In this document: positions 6,001 through 11,873 of the stretch, piece by piece
How the letters are laid out: every line of letters starts with the position of its first letter
Numbering within the stretch: the first letter of the stretch is position 1
Assembly (NCBI GenBank): GCA_001683735.1
Contig: LUGG01000074.1
Span: forward strand, 1 to 12,909
Length of the DNA: 12,909 nucleotides
Origin: Grifola frondosa
Taxonomy: Eukaryota > Basidiomycota > Agaricomycetes > Polyporales > Grifolaceae
Direction of reading: 5' to 3'
Program-made: the position numbers and the translations under genes
Notes under the pieces: model-generated
Told to the model about the DNA's origin: nothing
What the model saw: the letters and a program-made list of their open reading frames with translations, nothing else
Database searches by the model: none

Positions 6001-8492
6001 TAACATCTAATTTATTAATTTGACCTAATGCAACCGAAGCTATTTTGTTATCTAATTTATCTATAATTAATTTTGTAAATTTATTGTAGTTTTCATTTTT
6101 AATTTGAGAATATTGTATATTTAATTTATTCGTTACATGAAAAATAGAACTTAAGCTACATTCATCTTAAAATTTAATTTTTTATTTAAATAACTTAAAG
6201 CTTTGGTTAGGTTTAACTATTTAATTTTAAGCATACTATATTTTTGATACTTAGATTTAGATTACCTCGCAGTCCTGAAGATAAAGGCTAGTTTCTTCGG
6301 GATGCTAAACTAATTTAAAAATGAATGTCGGACTATGTCTTAATTATATCCTTTTTTAATCTGAATTAATAATAGAGTTAAAAAAAAGAAATAATTTCTA
6401 AAGTGTAGTCTCTGAGGTTATTTTACCAGCAAATTAACTTTTTAAAAGTTAATGATTTTTAGAATAATATATATCTACATTTACCTTAAAGTTGTTTTTG
6501 TTTATATTTAGAATTCACTTTTATGATTTTAAGTTTAATATTTACTGGTAACAGCAATTAAAACTATGCACTGGATCCTTATAGCGTATTATAAATTTTA
6601 ACCTAGGGCACTCGGGCCTTTAGGTAAATAACTATTAAGATATCAGAATTAAGTGGACCGTTAGATCATATAAGAATCAAATTCAATGATTCACCACTTT
6701 CATTAATATAATCGCTATATTCATAAGACCAATACCATTGATGCAAGATTAAAATAATATTTAATCTATTTCGACTGTACATTAAGCAATATTATTTTAT
6801 TTCATAAAAGATTAAATAAAATGTGGCTCCAATAAATGGCTTGCGCATCCACCCACTAAAAAAAGTGGAAATATCACCCACCAGTGACCCAGTCTGTTGC
6901 AATAAAAGGCAAAAATTAGAAACCCTCTACTGACAGTCTTGTATTATAACCGGTATCAATTTTATAATATTTTAACTGTTTTCACTAGTGTCGCCAAAAG
7001 ATAAGCAACGATGTTTCTTTTGTAAACTTATCTTTAAAGAATTCTGTCGAACTCTTAGAGAAACATTAGAATCTCACGACTATCGTATATATGTGTGTAG
7101 GTTAAAAGAACTTTGTTAAACAGAATTATATTAATATTAGTTCTCAAAATAAATTATTTGGTTTGCGCTTGCGCATCTATTAAACCCAATTTATAATACA
7201 TAGATTTTTGTAAATGAGGTAGTACTAACTCTCTTAATTTACTTATAGAATCTTTTTTAATATAGATAGAATATTTATTAGGTAAATATATATTTTGTAT
7301 GGTACAATTTAAGTTAAATTTTGTTATTAATATACTTGTAAATATTCTACTTCTTTAATTATAAAACTATTACAAGCTATTCTTACTCCACTTTGTAACC
7401 AACCACCATCATAACTTATCCAAATAGCTAAGGTTAAGGGAGTTATAAAATTATCTATATTAAGCGGAACTATTTTCTTTCCATTTTTATAAAAAGATTT
7501 ATATATCCATAAAAAACTTCTAAATGTATAAGTATTAAACTCATAACCAGAATATAATTTATCTCTACCTTTAATTGTTCTGTGGTATTTTCTAGTTCAA
7601 GTGTAGTACAATAGCCCCTAGTTAAAAAGAATTCATATAAGCTAAATAAATATTATTTATGTATTATACTTTGTTTAACCGCAAATCTTACTCCTTCGCC
7701 ACTTCGATGATTCGCATAACCATCTCCTAGCATTAGATCTACTATTACAGAAATTACATCAATATTATGAGGCCCAATACGATTAATAGCTCTACACATG
7801 CTATGAAACGATCTTTTTTCTGACATCGCCTATTTTATTTTGTATTCCTCTATTTGTAGGTAAATACGATAAATTTAATCTTCCATAGTTATTATTAATT
7901 TTATTTTTATTATTAATAAATAAAAACATATAACAATTATAAAATTTAAAGAATAGCAAAGTAAGAGATTTGGCACAAATAATTATTTTGGCTGGGTAAC
8001 CTGCCATTTTGCAGATTTTTGTAGTTAAAGAAACTAAATCAGATAATTGTTGAGTAATAATTTTTTTTATACCATATTTGGCGTCTTTTTTTTATTTAAT
8101 ATATACGATTTTAGGCCATCTTTAAGAAAACCTACTACTTTAATTGTGATTGTAGGTGAAATTACTTCATCTAGTAAATACAATAGTCTGAATGAAGGGA
8201 AAGCGATAGCAATTAAAATTAAAGCTGGTGTAACTGTCCAAATAAGTTCGATTAATGTACCATGGTTAAGATATTTATGAACGATAGGAGATTTTTTAAA
8301 GTTGTAGTAATAGATTATTGAACCTAATACCCAAAATACTCCTACACAGATAACTATTAAATAAAAAAAAATAGTATTGTGTAATTCTACAATACCAGTT
8401 AAAGCTGGTGCTGCACTATCTTGAAAGCCAATTTGCCAAGGTTGTGGTGCGTCATTAAATATAGTATTAAAAATTGAAATATATTTTAACAT
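42..8492 (-). CDS. cox2: Cytochrome c oxidase subunit 2, gene split by at least six group I introns (partial at 3' end)
   Basis: COX2 is the inner-membrane subunit of complex IV that takes electrons from cytochrome c through its CuA centre. The gene model joins exons 8492-8130, 6743-6665, 3900-3801, 2825-2763, 1933-1883 and 55-42. It covers about 224 residues of a family length near 250. Visible features are two membrane helices (residues about 41-63 and 82-107), the aromatic segment [12 protein letters not shown] (122-133), the CuA His in DVIHSF (186), and the CuA Cys and Glu of QCSE. The last CuA ligands (Cys, His, Met) must lie in exons beyond the left edge. All exon junctions have U before and G at the end of each intron. 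Exons 3, 4 and 5 join cleanly in frame. Exon 2 lacks one base, so the frame is broken as written. Confidence 0.9.
120..1530 (-). pseudogene. Heavily decayed GIY-YIG-like endonuclease ORF in cox2 intron 5
   Basis: Short runs survive in different frames. From 5' to 3' these are [57 protein letters not shown], then a GC-rich hairpin element (1041-1082), and [16 protein letters not shown] with [19 protein letters not shown]. The last resembles the conserved Glu segment of GIY-YIG enzymes and the equivalent segment in intron 2. Next are [20 protein letters not shown] with LGISRE (NUMOD1-like), [15 protein letters not shown] and [16 protein letters not shown]. Several stops and shifts lie between them. 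The GIY and YIG residues themselves are not visible, so the family call rests on the C-terminal parts. Confidence 0.55.
1041..1082 (+). repeat. GC-rich double-hairpin element, copy A
   Basis: This is a compact GC-rich block in AT-rich DNA. It contains CCTCCCTGCCCTTTAGGGC, with the hairpin GCCCT-TT-AGGGC, followed by TAGCGTTACGGGTG. It lies inside the decayed ORF of cox2 intron 5, between the WDNY-like and [12 protein letters not shown] segments. The same core occurs inverted as copy B. Confidence 0.8.
1883..1933 (-). CDS. cox2: cox2 exon 5 (residues 203-219)
   Basis: This exon is 51 nt, exactly 17 codons, encoding [17 protein letters not shown]. It is in frame with exon 4 (VPG|RLNQ) and exon 6 (FYG|QCSE). 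The preceding intron ends in G (1934) and the exon ends in GGT. Confidence 0.92.
1972..2232 (-). pseudogene. 86-codon ORF remnant in cox2 intron 4
   Basis: The frame is open from ATG (2232) to TAA (1972) if two TGA codons are read as Trp (STL-W-HSK and CG-W-LQR). It reads [20 protein letters not shown], then a [12 protein letters not shown] segment and [13 protein letters not shown], resembling the C-terminal DNA-binding modules of intron endonucleases. Upstream in another frame are [13 protein letters not shown] and [12 protein letters not shown], separated from earlier ORF sequence by the GC element at 2346-2407. I take it as the tail of a decayed endonuclease whose catalytic part is gone. 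The family is not certain. Confidence 0.5.
2346..2407 (-). repeat. GC-rich double-hairpin element, copy B
   Basis: The minus strand reads CCTCCCTGCCCTTTAGGGC, then GTAGCGTTACGGGTG, then CCCTAACAGGGGTAGGGG. The first 33-34 nt match copy A apart from one inserted G; the second hairpin CCCT-AAC-AGGG extends further than in A. It sits in the ORF debris of cox2 intron 4, just upstream of EDPLKSYLL. Confidence 0.8.
2763..2825 (-). CDS. cox2: cox2 exon 4 (residues 182-202)
   Basis: This exon is 63 nt, exactly 21 codons, encoding [21 protein letters not shown]. It includes the first CuA ligand His. It follows the intron-ending G at 2826 and ends in GGT. The 3' junction is strongly supported by P1, a six-pair helix between exon CCTGGT and intron GCCAGG with U-G at the splice site. 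Confidence 0.93.
2850..3556 (-). pseudogene. Relic of a LAGLIDADG_1-type endonuclease in cox2 intron 3
   Basis: ATG at 3556 opens 87 codons if TGA (3524-3526) is Trp: [19 protein letters not shown], then [12 protein letters not shown] and [13 protein letters not shown]. The expected first LAGLIDADG motif should follow here but is lost. A GC-rich hairpin insert (3262-3292) follows, and the family block [23 protein letters not shown] resumes after it. Further fragments are [17 protein letters not shown], the second motif deleted just after it, and the C-terminal [21 protein letters not shown], preceded by an in-frame TAG and ending at 2850. Both catalytic motifs are absent, so this is a dead gene rather than a sequencing artefact. 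Confidence 0.78.
3262..3292. repeat. GC-rich hairpin element C
   Basis: CTTGCACTGCGTAAGCGCAGGGCAAG folds as CTTGC.CTGCG-TAAG-CGCAG.GCAAG. It interrupts the LAGLIDADG relic of intron 3 precisely where the first catalytic motif should be. Its sequence differs from A and B. Confidence 0.7.
3801..3900 (-). CDS. cox2: cox2 exon 3 (residues 149-181)
   Basis: This exon is 100 nt. Its first C completes Ile148. It then encodes [33 protein letters not shown], the cupredoxin beta-strand region before the CuA His. The upstream intron ends in G (3901) and the exon ends in GGT. There are no frameshifts. Confidence 0.92.
4072..6166 (-). pseudogene. Broken, unusually long GIY-YIG homing endonuclease
   Basis: The frame is open from about 6166 and reads an N-terminal region ([19 protein letters not shown]..). 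A -1 shift near 5802 leads to the GIY-YIG core [19 protein letters not shown] followed by [13 protein letters not shown]. Further -1 shifts lie near 5520 and in an A6 run at 5393-5398; between them lies [17 protein letters not shown], with the family's conserved Glu and Asn. A TGA at 5333-5335 reads as Trp. An in-frame TAA lies at 5024-5026, and another shift lies near 4700-4740. The last frame carries two helix-turn-helix-like (NUMOD1-type) repeats, around [20 protein letters not shown] and [20 protein letters not shown], the second interrupted by a TAA at 4174-4176 where GAA is usual. Total is about 698 codons, far longer than most GIY-YIG intron proteins. As written it is not functional. 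Confidence 0.82.
6602..6624. repeat. Short GC-rich element D in cox2 intron 2
   Basis: CCTAGGGCACTCGGGCCTTTAGG contains CCTAGGGC and GGCCTTTAGG in partial inverted arrangement. The CCTTTAGGG-like part resembles elements A and B. It lies in the 5' peripheral part of the intron, where extra stems are tolerated. Confidence 0.45.
6665..6743 (-). CDS. cox2: cox2 exon 2 (residues about 122-148), one base missing
   Basis: The exon opens with CATCAATGGTATTGG (HQWYW) directly after the intron-ending G at 6744. It reads [19 protein letters not shown]. The conserved EFDSYM segment is then encoded one frame away, as TTGAATTTGATTCTTATATG. One base is missing around 6682-6690: 79 nt where 80 are needed. 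The exon ends in ATGAT, and the split Ile codon is completed by exon 3 (AT + C). Sequencing error, recent mutation or a pseudogene are all possible. Confidence 0.88.
6744..8129 (-). mobile_element. cox2 intron 1, group I
   Basis: This intron is 1386 nt. It begins after exon GGT and ends in TTG before HQWYW. The ORF occupies the 5' two thirds, in frame with exon 1, and the ribozyme core lies at the 3' side. The R element GCAACAGACTGGG is at about 6888-6902 and the S element CTTAATGTACAGTCG at 6772-6786; P7 forms from GACTG/CAGTC. The core differs from the CCTCAGAGA type of introns 2-5, so this intron has a separate origin. A hairpin CCACTTTTTTTAGTGG lies between R and S. Confidence 0.88.
7154..8129 (-). 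pseudogene. Broken LAGLIDADG_2-type homing endonuclease fused in frame to cox2 exon 1
   Basis: The reading frame runs on from exon 1 ([16 protein letters not shown]). A -1 shift in an A8 run (8086-8093 on the plus strand) leads to [26 protein letters not shown] +1 shift in an A6 run (7814-7819) leads to [10 protein letters not shown] and motif 1, [17 protein letters not shown]. An in-frame TAA at 7653-7655 interrupts before [16 protein letters not shown] -1 shift near 7590 leads to [19 protein letters not shown] and motif 2, [16 protein letters not shown] -1 shift near 7325-7332 leads to the usual tail [19 protein letters not shown], ending at 7154. Corrected length is about 325 codons. The protein cannot be made as written; most shifts lie in short homopolymers. 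Confidence 0.85.
8130..8492 (-). CDS. cox2: cox2 exon 1 (residues 1-121)
   Basis: This exon has 121 codons from ATG at 8492. It contains [17 protein letters not shown], both transmembrane helices and the [19 protein letters not shown] block. The ORF continues past the exon into intron 1, where COX2 similarity stops after GGT. The splice point after T8130 is supported by the P1 pairing of exon TAGGT with intron GCCTA, which gives a U-G wobble at the cut. No lesion is visible in this exon. Confidence 0.95.
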
Positions 8493-8602
8493 TATGATTA
8501 TATTTAGAAAATAAATTTGATCTTAGTTTACTGTTTCCTCTTCCCTTCTTTTTTTTTTTCTCTTTGTATAATTAAGAATATGCTCCATAATGGAACATTT
8601 TT

Positions 8603-8651
8603 ATTTTTCTTTTCTTTTTTTGAATAACAAAAAAAGAAAAAAGAGAAAAAG
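8603..8651. repeat. Pyrimidine/purine inverted repeat upstream of cox2
   Basis: A T/C-rich arm is followed after the loop AATAA by an A/G-rich arm. The central 9 bp (CTTTTTTTG/CAAAAAAAG, 8614-8622 and 8628-8636) are perfect and the outer part pairs imperfectly. It lies about 110-160 nt upstream of the cox2 ATG and would fold in the leader transcript. Confidence 0.6.
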
Positions 8652-8808
8652 ACTAAAAATGGATATTTAATCTTTGATTATTTATTTTTTCTGACCGACT
8701 TTATCAACTGAGTTTGCTGTTTTTGGGTTGGGAGAGTGGCATTAAATGGGTGCTTGCATCCTTATTAATAAAAAGCAGAGAAAATTATTTATAAATGAAT
8801 GTTAGATT

Positions 8809-8878
8809 AATATAATATGCTATTAACATATAGAGCTCAATACCCTGTAATTTTAAATTACAATTCCAACGTTATTTT
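8809..8878 (-). pseudogene. Possible tRNA-Leu(UAA) remnant
   Basis: The sequence has TTGGAATTG, as in the D arm of fungal tRNA-Leu, followed directly by anticodon stem TGTAA/TTACA with loop TTTAAAA (anticodon UAA). A variable-arm-like segment follows, then the hairpin ATATG-TTAATAG-CATAT in T-arm position. AAAATAA and TTATATT can pair in 6 of 7 acceptor positions, but this conflicts by one base with the T stem. The 3' half of the D arm is missing. In such AT-rich DNA this could be chance. Confidence 0.3.
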
Positions 8879-9024
8879 CTATAAGATTATATTTAATATC
8901 TATTATATTATATATATATTATATATATTATATCTTATTAACGATTTTAGGTATCCTAAGGTTCATCTTAAGCAATTCTTTTATTAAGAATTAATTAAAC
9001 TAATTTAATTAATTTAATAAAATC

Positions 9025-9099
9025 TAAGTAGGGGGGGATTCGAACTCCCGATTTTTAATGTGTTAAATTACTGCTTTAACCGTACTAAGCTACCCACTT
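9025..9099 (-). tRNA. trnV: Second valine-type tRNA with anticodon AAC (diverged copy)
   Basis: This 75-nt cloverleaf closely matches the tRNA-Val at 9851-9925. Acceptor AAGTGGG/CCTACTT (with one G-U), D stem GCTT/AAGC, the T arm and its A-C mismatch are retained. The anticodon loop is TTAACAC instead of TTTACAC, so position 34 is A and the anticodon reads AAC. Similarity stops at the tRNA ends. It could be a working isoacceptor for GUU or a decaying duplicate; the intact acceptor argues for some constraint. Confidence 0.82.
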
Positions 9100-9149
9100 T
9101 AATATGAAAATAATTCTATTTAATTAAAATGTAATATATATTATATAGT

Positions 9150-9222
9150 GACATCTTAATGGAATTGAACCAATATTTAACAATTTCGAAGACTGCCGCT
9201 TTACCTATTAAGCTAAAGATGT
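9150..9222 (-). tRNA. trnR: tRNA-Arg(UCG)
   Basis: This 73-nt cloverleaf has a perfect acceptor ACATCTT/AAGATGT, D stem GCTT/AAGC, anticodon stem GCAGT/ATTGT and loop CTTCGAA, giving anticodon UCG. The T arm is ATTGG/CCATT with one mismatch and loop TTCAATT. It lies between trnL(UAG) and the second valine-type tRNA. Confidence 0.9.
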
Positions 9223-9395
9223 TTTAAATTTTGATAAAACTGTCCTTTGGGCTAACTTAAAAAGAGAATGAAAAATTTTTAAATTATTTTATACCTTTCT
9301 TCTATATTATAATAGCATCAGGGCTCTAATCGTTTTGGACAAATGGCTTTATTCATTTTTATGAAAGTTTTAAATTAAAAAATAAAAAGACATCA

Positions 9396-9479
9396 TACGA
9401 GTAAAGAGACTTGAACTCTTAAAGATATAAAATCATGAACACCTAAGATTCACCCGGCTACCATTTACGGCATACTCGT
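9396..9479 (-). tRNA. trnL: tRNA-Leu(UAG)
   Basis: This 84-nt class II tRNA has a perfect acceptor ACGAGTA/TACTCGT, anticodon stem TGAAT/GTTCA and loop CTTAGGT, giving anticodon UAG with G37. It has a long variable arm typical of Leu, T stem AAGAG/CTCTT, T loop TTCAAGT and discriminator A. Confidence 0.93.
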
Positions 9480-9850
9480 TTAATTAAAATAAAATTACTT
9501 TACTACAATTTGATATAAAAATTTATCTGGTACACCAGGATATTATGGTGTCCAGTCCCAGCAATCCAATTTTTTTAGTGAAGAAAAAAAATAAAAATAT
9601 TTAATATAATTAAAATATAACTTTATTTTATTATTTCCATGATTTTTATAGTATTATAATATTGATTTTATTATCAACATAAATATAACTAATATTGAGG
9701 ATATATAAATAATTTTTTTATAAAATAAACCTAAAAAATCTGTTTGGGTCCCTTTAATTAAAAAACTTTAAGGCCTCAGAATCCAAAGAAAAAAAAAAAA
9801 CAAAAAAAAAACCAATTATATAATAATTAAACTAACTTTTTTTGATATGA
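9480..9850. other. AT-rich spacer between trnV(UAC) and trnL(UAG)
   Basis: I see no gene in this stretch. It holds a strong hairpin at 9527-9555 (separate entry), poly-A and poly-T runs around 9790-9812, and a short motif TTTGGGTCC at 9743-9751 that recurs at 10062-10070 in the rns/trnV spacer. The recurring motif may be a processing or structural element, but this is a guess. Confidence 0.6.
9527..9555. repeat. Inverted repeat / hairpin in spacer
   Basis: Arms CTGGTACACCA and TGGTGTCCAG pair with one bulged base around the 8-nt loop GGATATTA. It stands out as a GC-containing structure in a very AT-rich spacer. It does not fold into a tRNA. It could be an RNA processing signal or a small hairpin element. 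Confidence 0.65.
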
Positions 9851-9925
9851 TAAGTAGGGGGGGATTCGAACTCCCGATCTTTAATGTGTAAAATTACTGC
9901 TTTAACCAGACTAAGCTAACTACCT
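9851..9925 (-). tRNA. trnV: tRNA-Val(UAC)
   Basis: This 75-nt cloverleaf has acceptor AGGTAGT/CCTACTT (one mismatch, one G-U), D stem GCTT/AAGC, anticodon stem GTAAT/ATTAA with loop TTTACAC (anticodon UAC), T loop TTCGAAT and discriminator A. The T stem has one A-C mismatch, shared with the second copy at 9025-9099. It lies directly downstream of rns on the same strand. Confidence 0.9.
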
Positions 9926-10119
9926 TAACTTAAAAAAAAAATAATTGATTATTACCGAAAAAAACAAGAAGTACGGTGTCGAGTGAAAGAGGTAAGGGGT
10001 ATAAAATATACATATTAAAATAATATTATTAACCTATATAATAAATATTATAATAATAATTTTTGGGTCCTTTTGAATTTTAAGAATAATCATTATACTA
10101 AAAATGGGGGTTACAAAAT

Positions 10120-10528
10120 TTGTATTATACAGCTGCTCGTTCCCGAACAGCTACCTTGCTATGACTTTTGAAATGTTACACAAATGAATTAACTAAAGTA
10201 AACTAAACTAACATAGATGTTTGAATTTGAAACTGACCTGCCAAAACAAATCATTCAAATAAACTTAATTATGTAAAGTATAATTTTCCTCCAGTTTCCT
10301 CCTATTTAAGCTTCTTCCCAGCGACAGACAGTTAGTTCATCACGAATTAAATCTTCACCGTTGCGTAGTGATCAACGATTACTCGAAATTCCTTCTTCAT
10401 GCCACCGAATTGCAGATGACAATCCGACTAAAATTTTATATTTTAACTTTTTTTAATGATTAGCTCCACCCAATTTTTAAATTTTTAAGTATTGCATCAC
10501 TTTGTAAAAGTTTTTGTGGCACGTCTAT
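10120..10528 (-). rRNA. rns: Mitochondrial small-subunit rRNA, 3' exon
   Basis: The exon resumes with ATAGACGTGCCACAA, equivalent to E. coli ACACACGTGCTACAA right after position 1224. Further landmarks are GTCGGATTG..CTGCAATTCG..CATGAAG..GGAATTTCGAGTAATCG (near 1310-1350), a diverged decoding-site strand ACTAACTGTCTGTCGCTGGGA (near 1400), helix 44, and GTCATAGCAAGGTAGCTG (near 1490) around 10155-10172. The 3' terminus is estimated from the last hairpin and could be off by 10-20 nt. The exon is about 409 nt long, against 318 in E. coli, because helix 44 is extended. A short AT-rich spacer follows, then trnV. Confidence 0.88.
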
Positions 10529-11873
10529 CATGGAGATCAAATTTAACTTGCAATTAAATAAAACAATTTAAGATTTATCTTCAATTTTTCTATCTAAATT
10601 CATTGTTTTTACTATTTTGACTATTTTGGTAAAACCCTCTATGTTTAAATGCTCTTTTTGTTCTATTATTTTTGCTACTGTTTTAAAATCAGCAAAATCT
10701 AAGCTTTTAACTCCTAATATCGGATACATATTAAAAAACGGTATAATTTTATTTACAATATCAGAATAGTTTCTAATTTGAAGTAAAGTAGTTTCTTTGA
10801 TTTCAGAATCATAAATATATTTATTTAAATTATTCTGCTCTTTGATTTCAGATTGTTTTGACACTTTTGATTCAAAAATATTAAAATAATTAGCTATTCC
10901 TATTAATAAATCTTTGTCTCTAATATGTAGACAAGTAGCAAACATTAAACGTACTCTATTTCCTATTTTATTAGTACTTTTTTCTACAGTTACGCAAAAT
11001 GATGAGTCACCAGAAACAAAACCTGAGATCCAAAAAGGATTTGGAATACCACTAAAATATACTTTGGTCTTTCAATTGGTACAATATTTGGGAATGCTTC
11101 ATTTAAAACATCAGTAAGACCTTTATTTAGATTGCATTTTAATGCTAATATTTGTTTAAGGCCCGCTTGAGTTAAATGTAGTTTTGCTTAATTAAATAAA
11201 AACATTGTTTAAATAATAAAAAATCAGAATATTTGGCACCAATCAATGGGTATTTGTCAAAATGATCGATAATAACTTGTAATTCTTGTATATTATCGAC
11301 TCTAAATATGGCAGTGCTATTACTATTTTTTCTAACTTTACCTACACCTAAGGTATTTTGAATACCTTCTAGTAAAGCAATATCTTTAATATGTATATGT
11401 ATAGAAAAATAAGCGGTAACTCTCCATTTTAATTTAGATTTTTCGTCCCGATAGATTGAAACAATGAAAGAAGATTCAGCATCCGAAAATCCTGTAATAA
11501 ACCACGGATTAATATTAGTAGATAACGTAGAAAACATTCTATTATTTAATTGTTTAGTAGGGATTTTGACTTGATAGTTTCTTTCGAAACCCATTAGAGT
11601 ACACCTTAAGTGCATAGGGTTGGATTCAGCTATTTTTCCTATGCACCAACTACCGTCTACTCGTTGCTCTTTTACAGAATTATTAACTAATTCTGATTTA
11701 GATCCGCGATAACCCATTTCATTTTCATTCAATCTTCTGGCTTTGTTACCGTACATGGGTGATTAGTCCATCCACTTATAGCCTTTCGACTATAGCTTGG
11801 TACCATAAGTTTTAGGGTGTCCCCGGAGTTTGAATAGTTTTAGCCAAATTAGCGTTTTCCCAAAACGCATATC
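10529..11873 (-). mobile_element. Group I intron in rns at site mS1224
   Basis: A 1345-nt insertion splits the conserved rRNA string CTGGGCT / ATAGACGTGCC. The upstream exon ends in U and the intron ends in G, as in group I introns. The position equals E. coli 1224, a known fungal rns intron site. The ribozyme core appears to be the conserved 5' part (about 11757-11873, including GGTACCAAGCTATAGTC and AAGTGGATGGACTAATCACCC). The endonuclease ORF follows and fills the rest of the intron, leaving only about 40 nt before the 3' splice site. The detailed subgroup was not derived. Confidence 0.87.
10568..11756 (-). pseudogene. Broken double-motif LAGLIDADG homing endonuclease (I-OnuI type) in the rns intron
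   Basis: In the intact state this family binds about 22 bp at the empty rns site and cuts it to spread the intron. The first frame (11756-11172, 194 codons) starts at ATG after an in-frame stop and carries the usual N-terminal extension (GNKARRLNENEMG), then motif 1, NPWFITGFSDAESSF, at residues 83-97, and the KYPLIGAKYSDFLLFKQ block. A -1 shift near 11179-11185 moves the reading to a second frame (HLTQAGLKQILALKCNLNKG). A second -1 shift in a T4 run at 11054-11057 leads into the third frame with motif 2, NPFWISGFVSGDSSF, and ends at 10568. The total of about 396 codons fits the family. The catalytic Glu of motif 2 is Asp here. The protein cannot be made as one chain, unless the two missing bases are sequencing errors. 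Confidence 0.85.

Larger units (their letters stand above)
3901..6664 (-). mobile_element. cox2 intron 2, group I, with giant ORF
   Basis: This 2764-nt intron splits the Ile codon of YMIPE. Group I elements: P with TTACCAG near 6545-6555, Q with CTGGTAA near 6424-6432, R CCTCAGAGACTACACT at 6402-6418 and S AAGACATAGTCCG at 6329-6341, with P7 from GACTA/TAGTC. The core precedes the ORF, which therefore sits in a 3' (P9-side) loop. A GC-rich patch at 6602-6624 lies in the 5' part. The last 170 nt after the ORF contain small hairpins only. Confidence 0.87.
8493..9024. other. Spacer upstream of cox2
   Basis: No protein gene is visible here. The stretch holds the possible tRNA remnant (8809-8878), an AT palindrome tract at about 8890-8940, the small palindrome TCCATAATGGA at 8585-8595, a long pyrimidine/purine hairpin at 8603-8651, and a relatively G-rich patch at 8720-8760. 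It must include the cox2 5' UTR. I could not recognise a promoter. Confidence 0.6.

Noticed and set aside
6530..6662. A rotten cox2 segment resembling HSFAV just after exon 2
   Set aside because: The match needed many edits. The stretch is the 5' part of group I intron 2, with its P element, and the true [11 protein letters not shown] exon is at 2763-2825.
7801..8007. Independent 68-codon minus-strand ORF starting MAGYPAKII
   Set aside because: It is the middle frame of the broken intron 1 endonuclease, between two frameshifts, not a separate gene.
8047..8280. Plus-strand open frame of 77 codons
   Set aside because: It lies opposite cox2 exon 1 and the start of intron 1, and its protein has no family features. 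It is a shadow of the minus-strand gene.
8880..8945. Replication origin in the AT palindrome tract
   Set aside because: TATA-type repeats are common in such AT-rich DNA and no origin motif or skew evidence is visible.
10914..11117. Plus-strand open frame of 67 codons
   Set aside because: It lies opposite the second LAGLIDADG motif region of the rns intron endonuclease and is a shadow.
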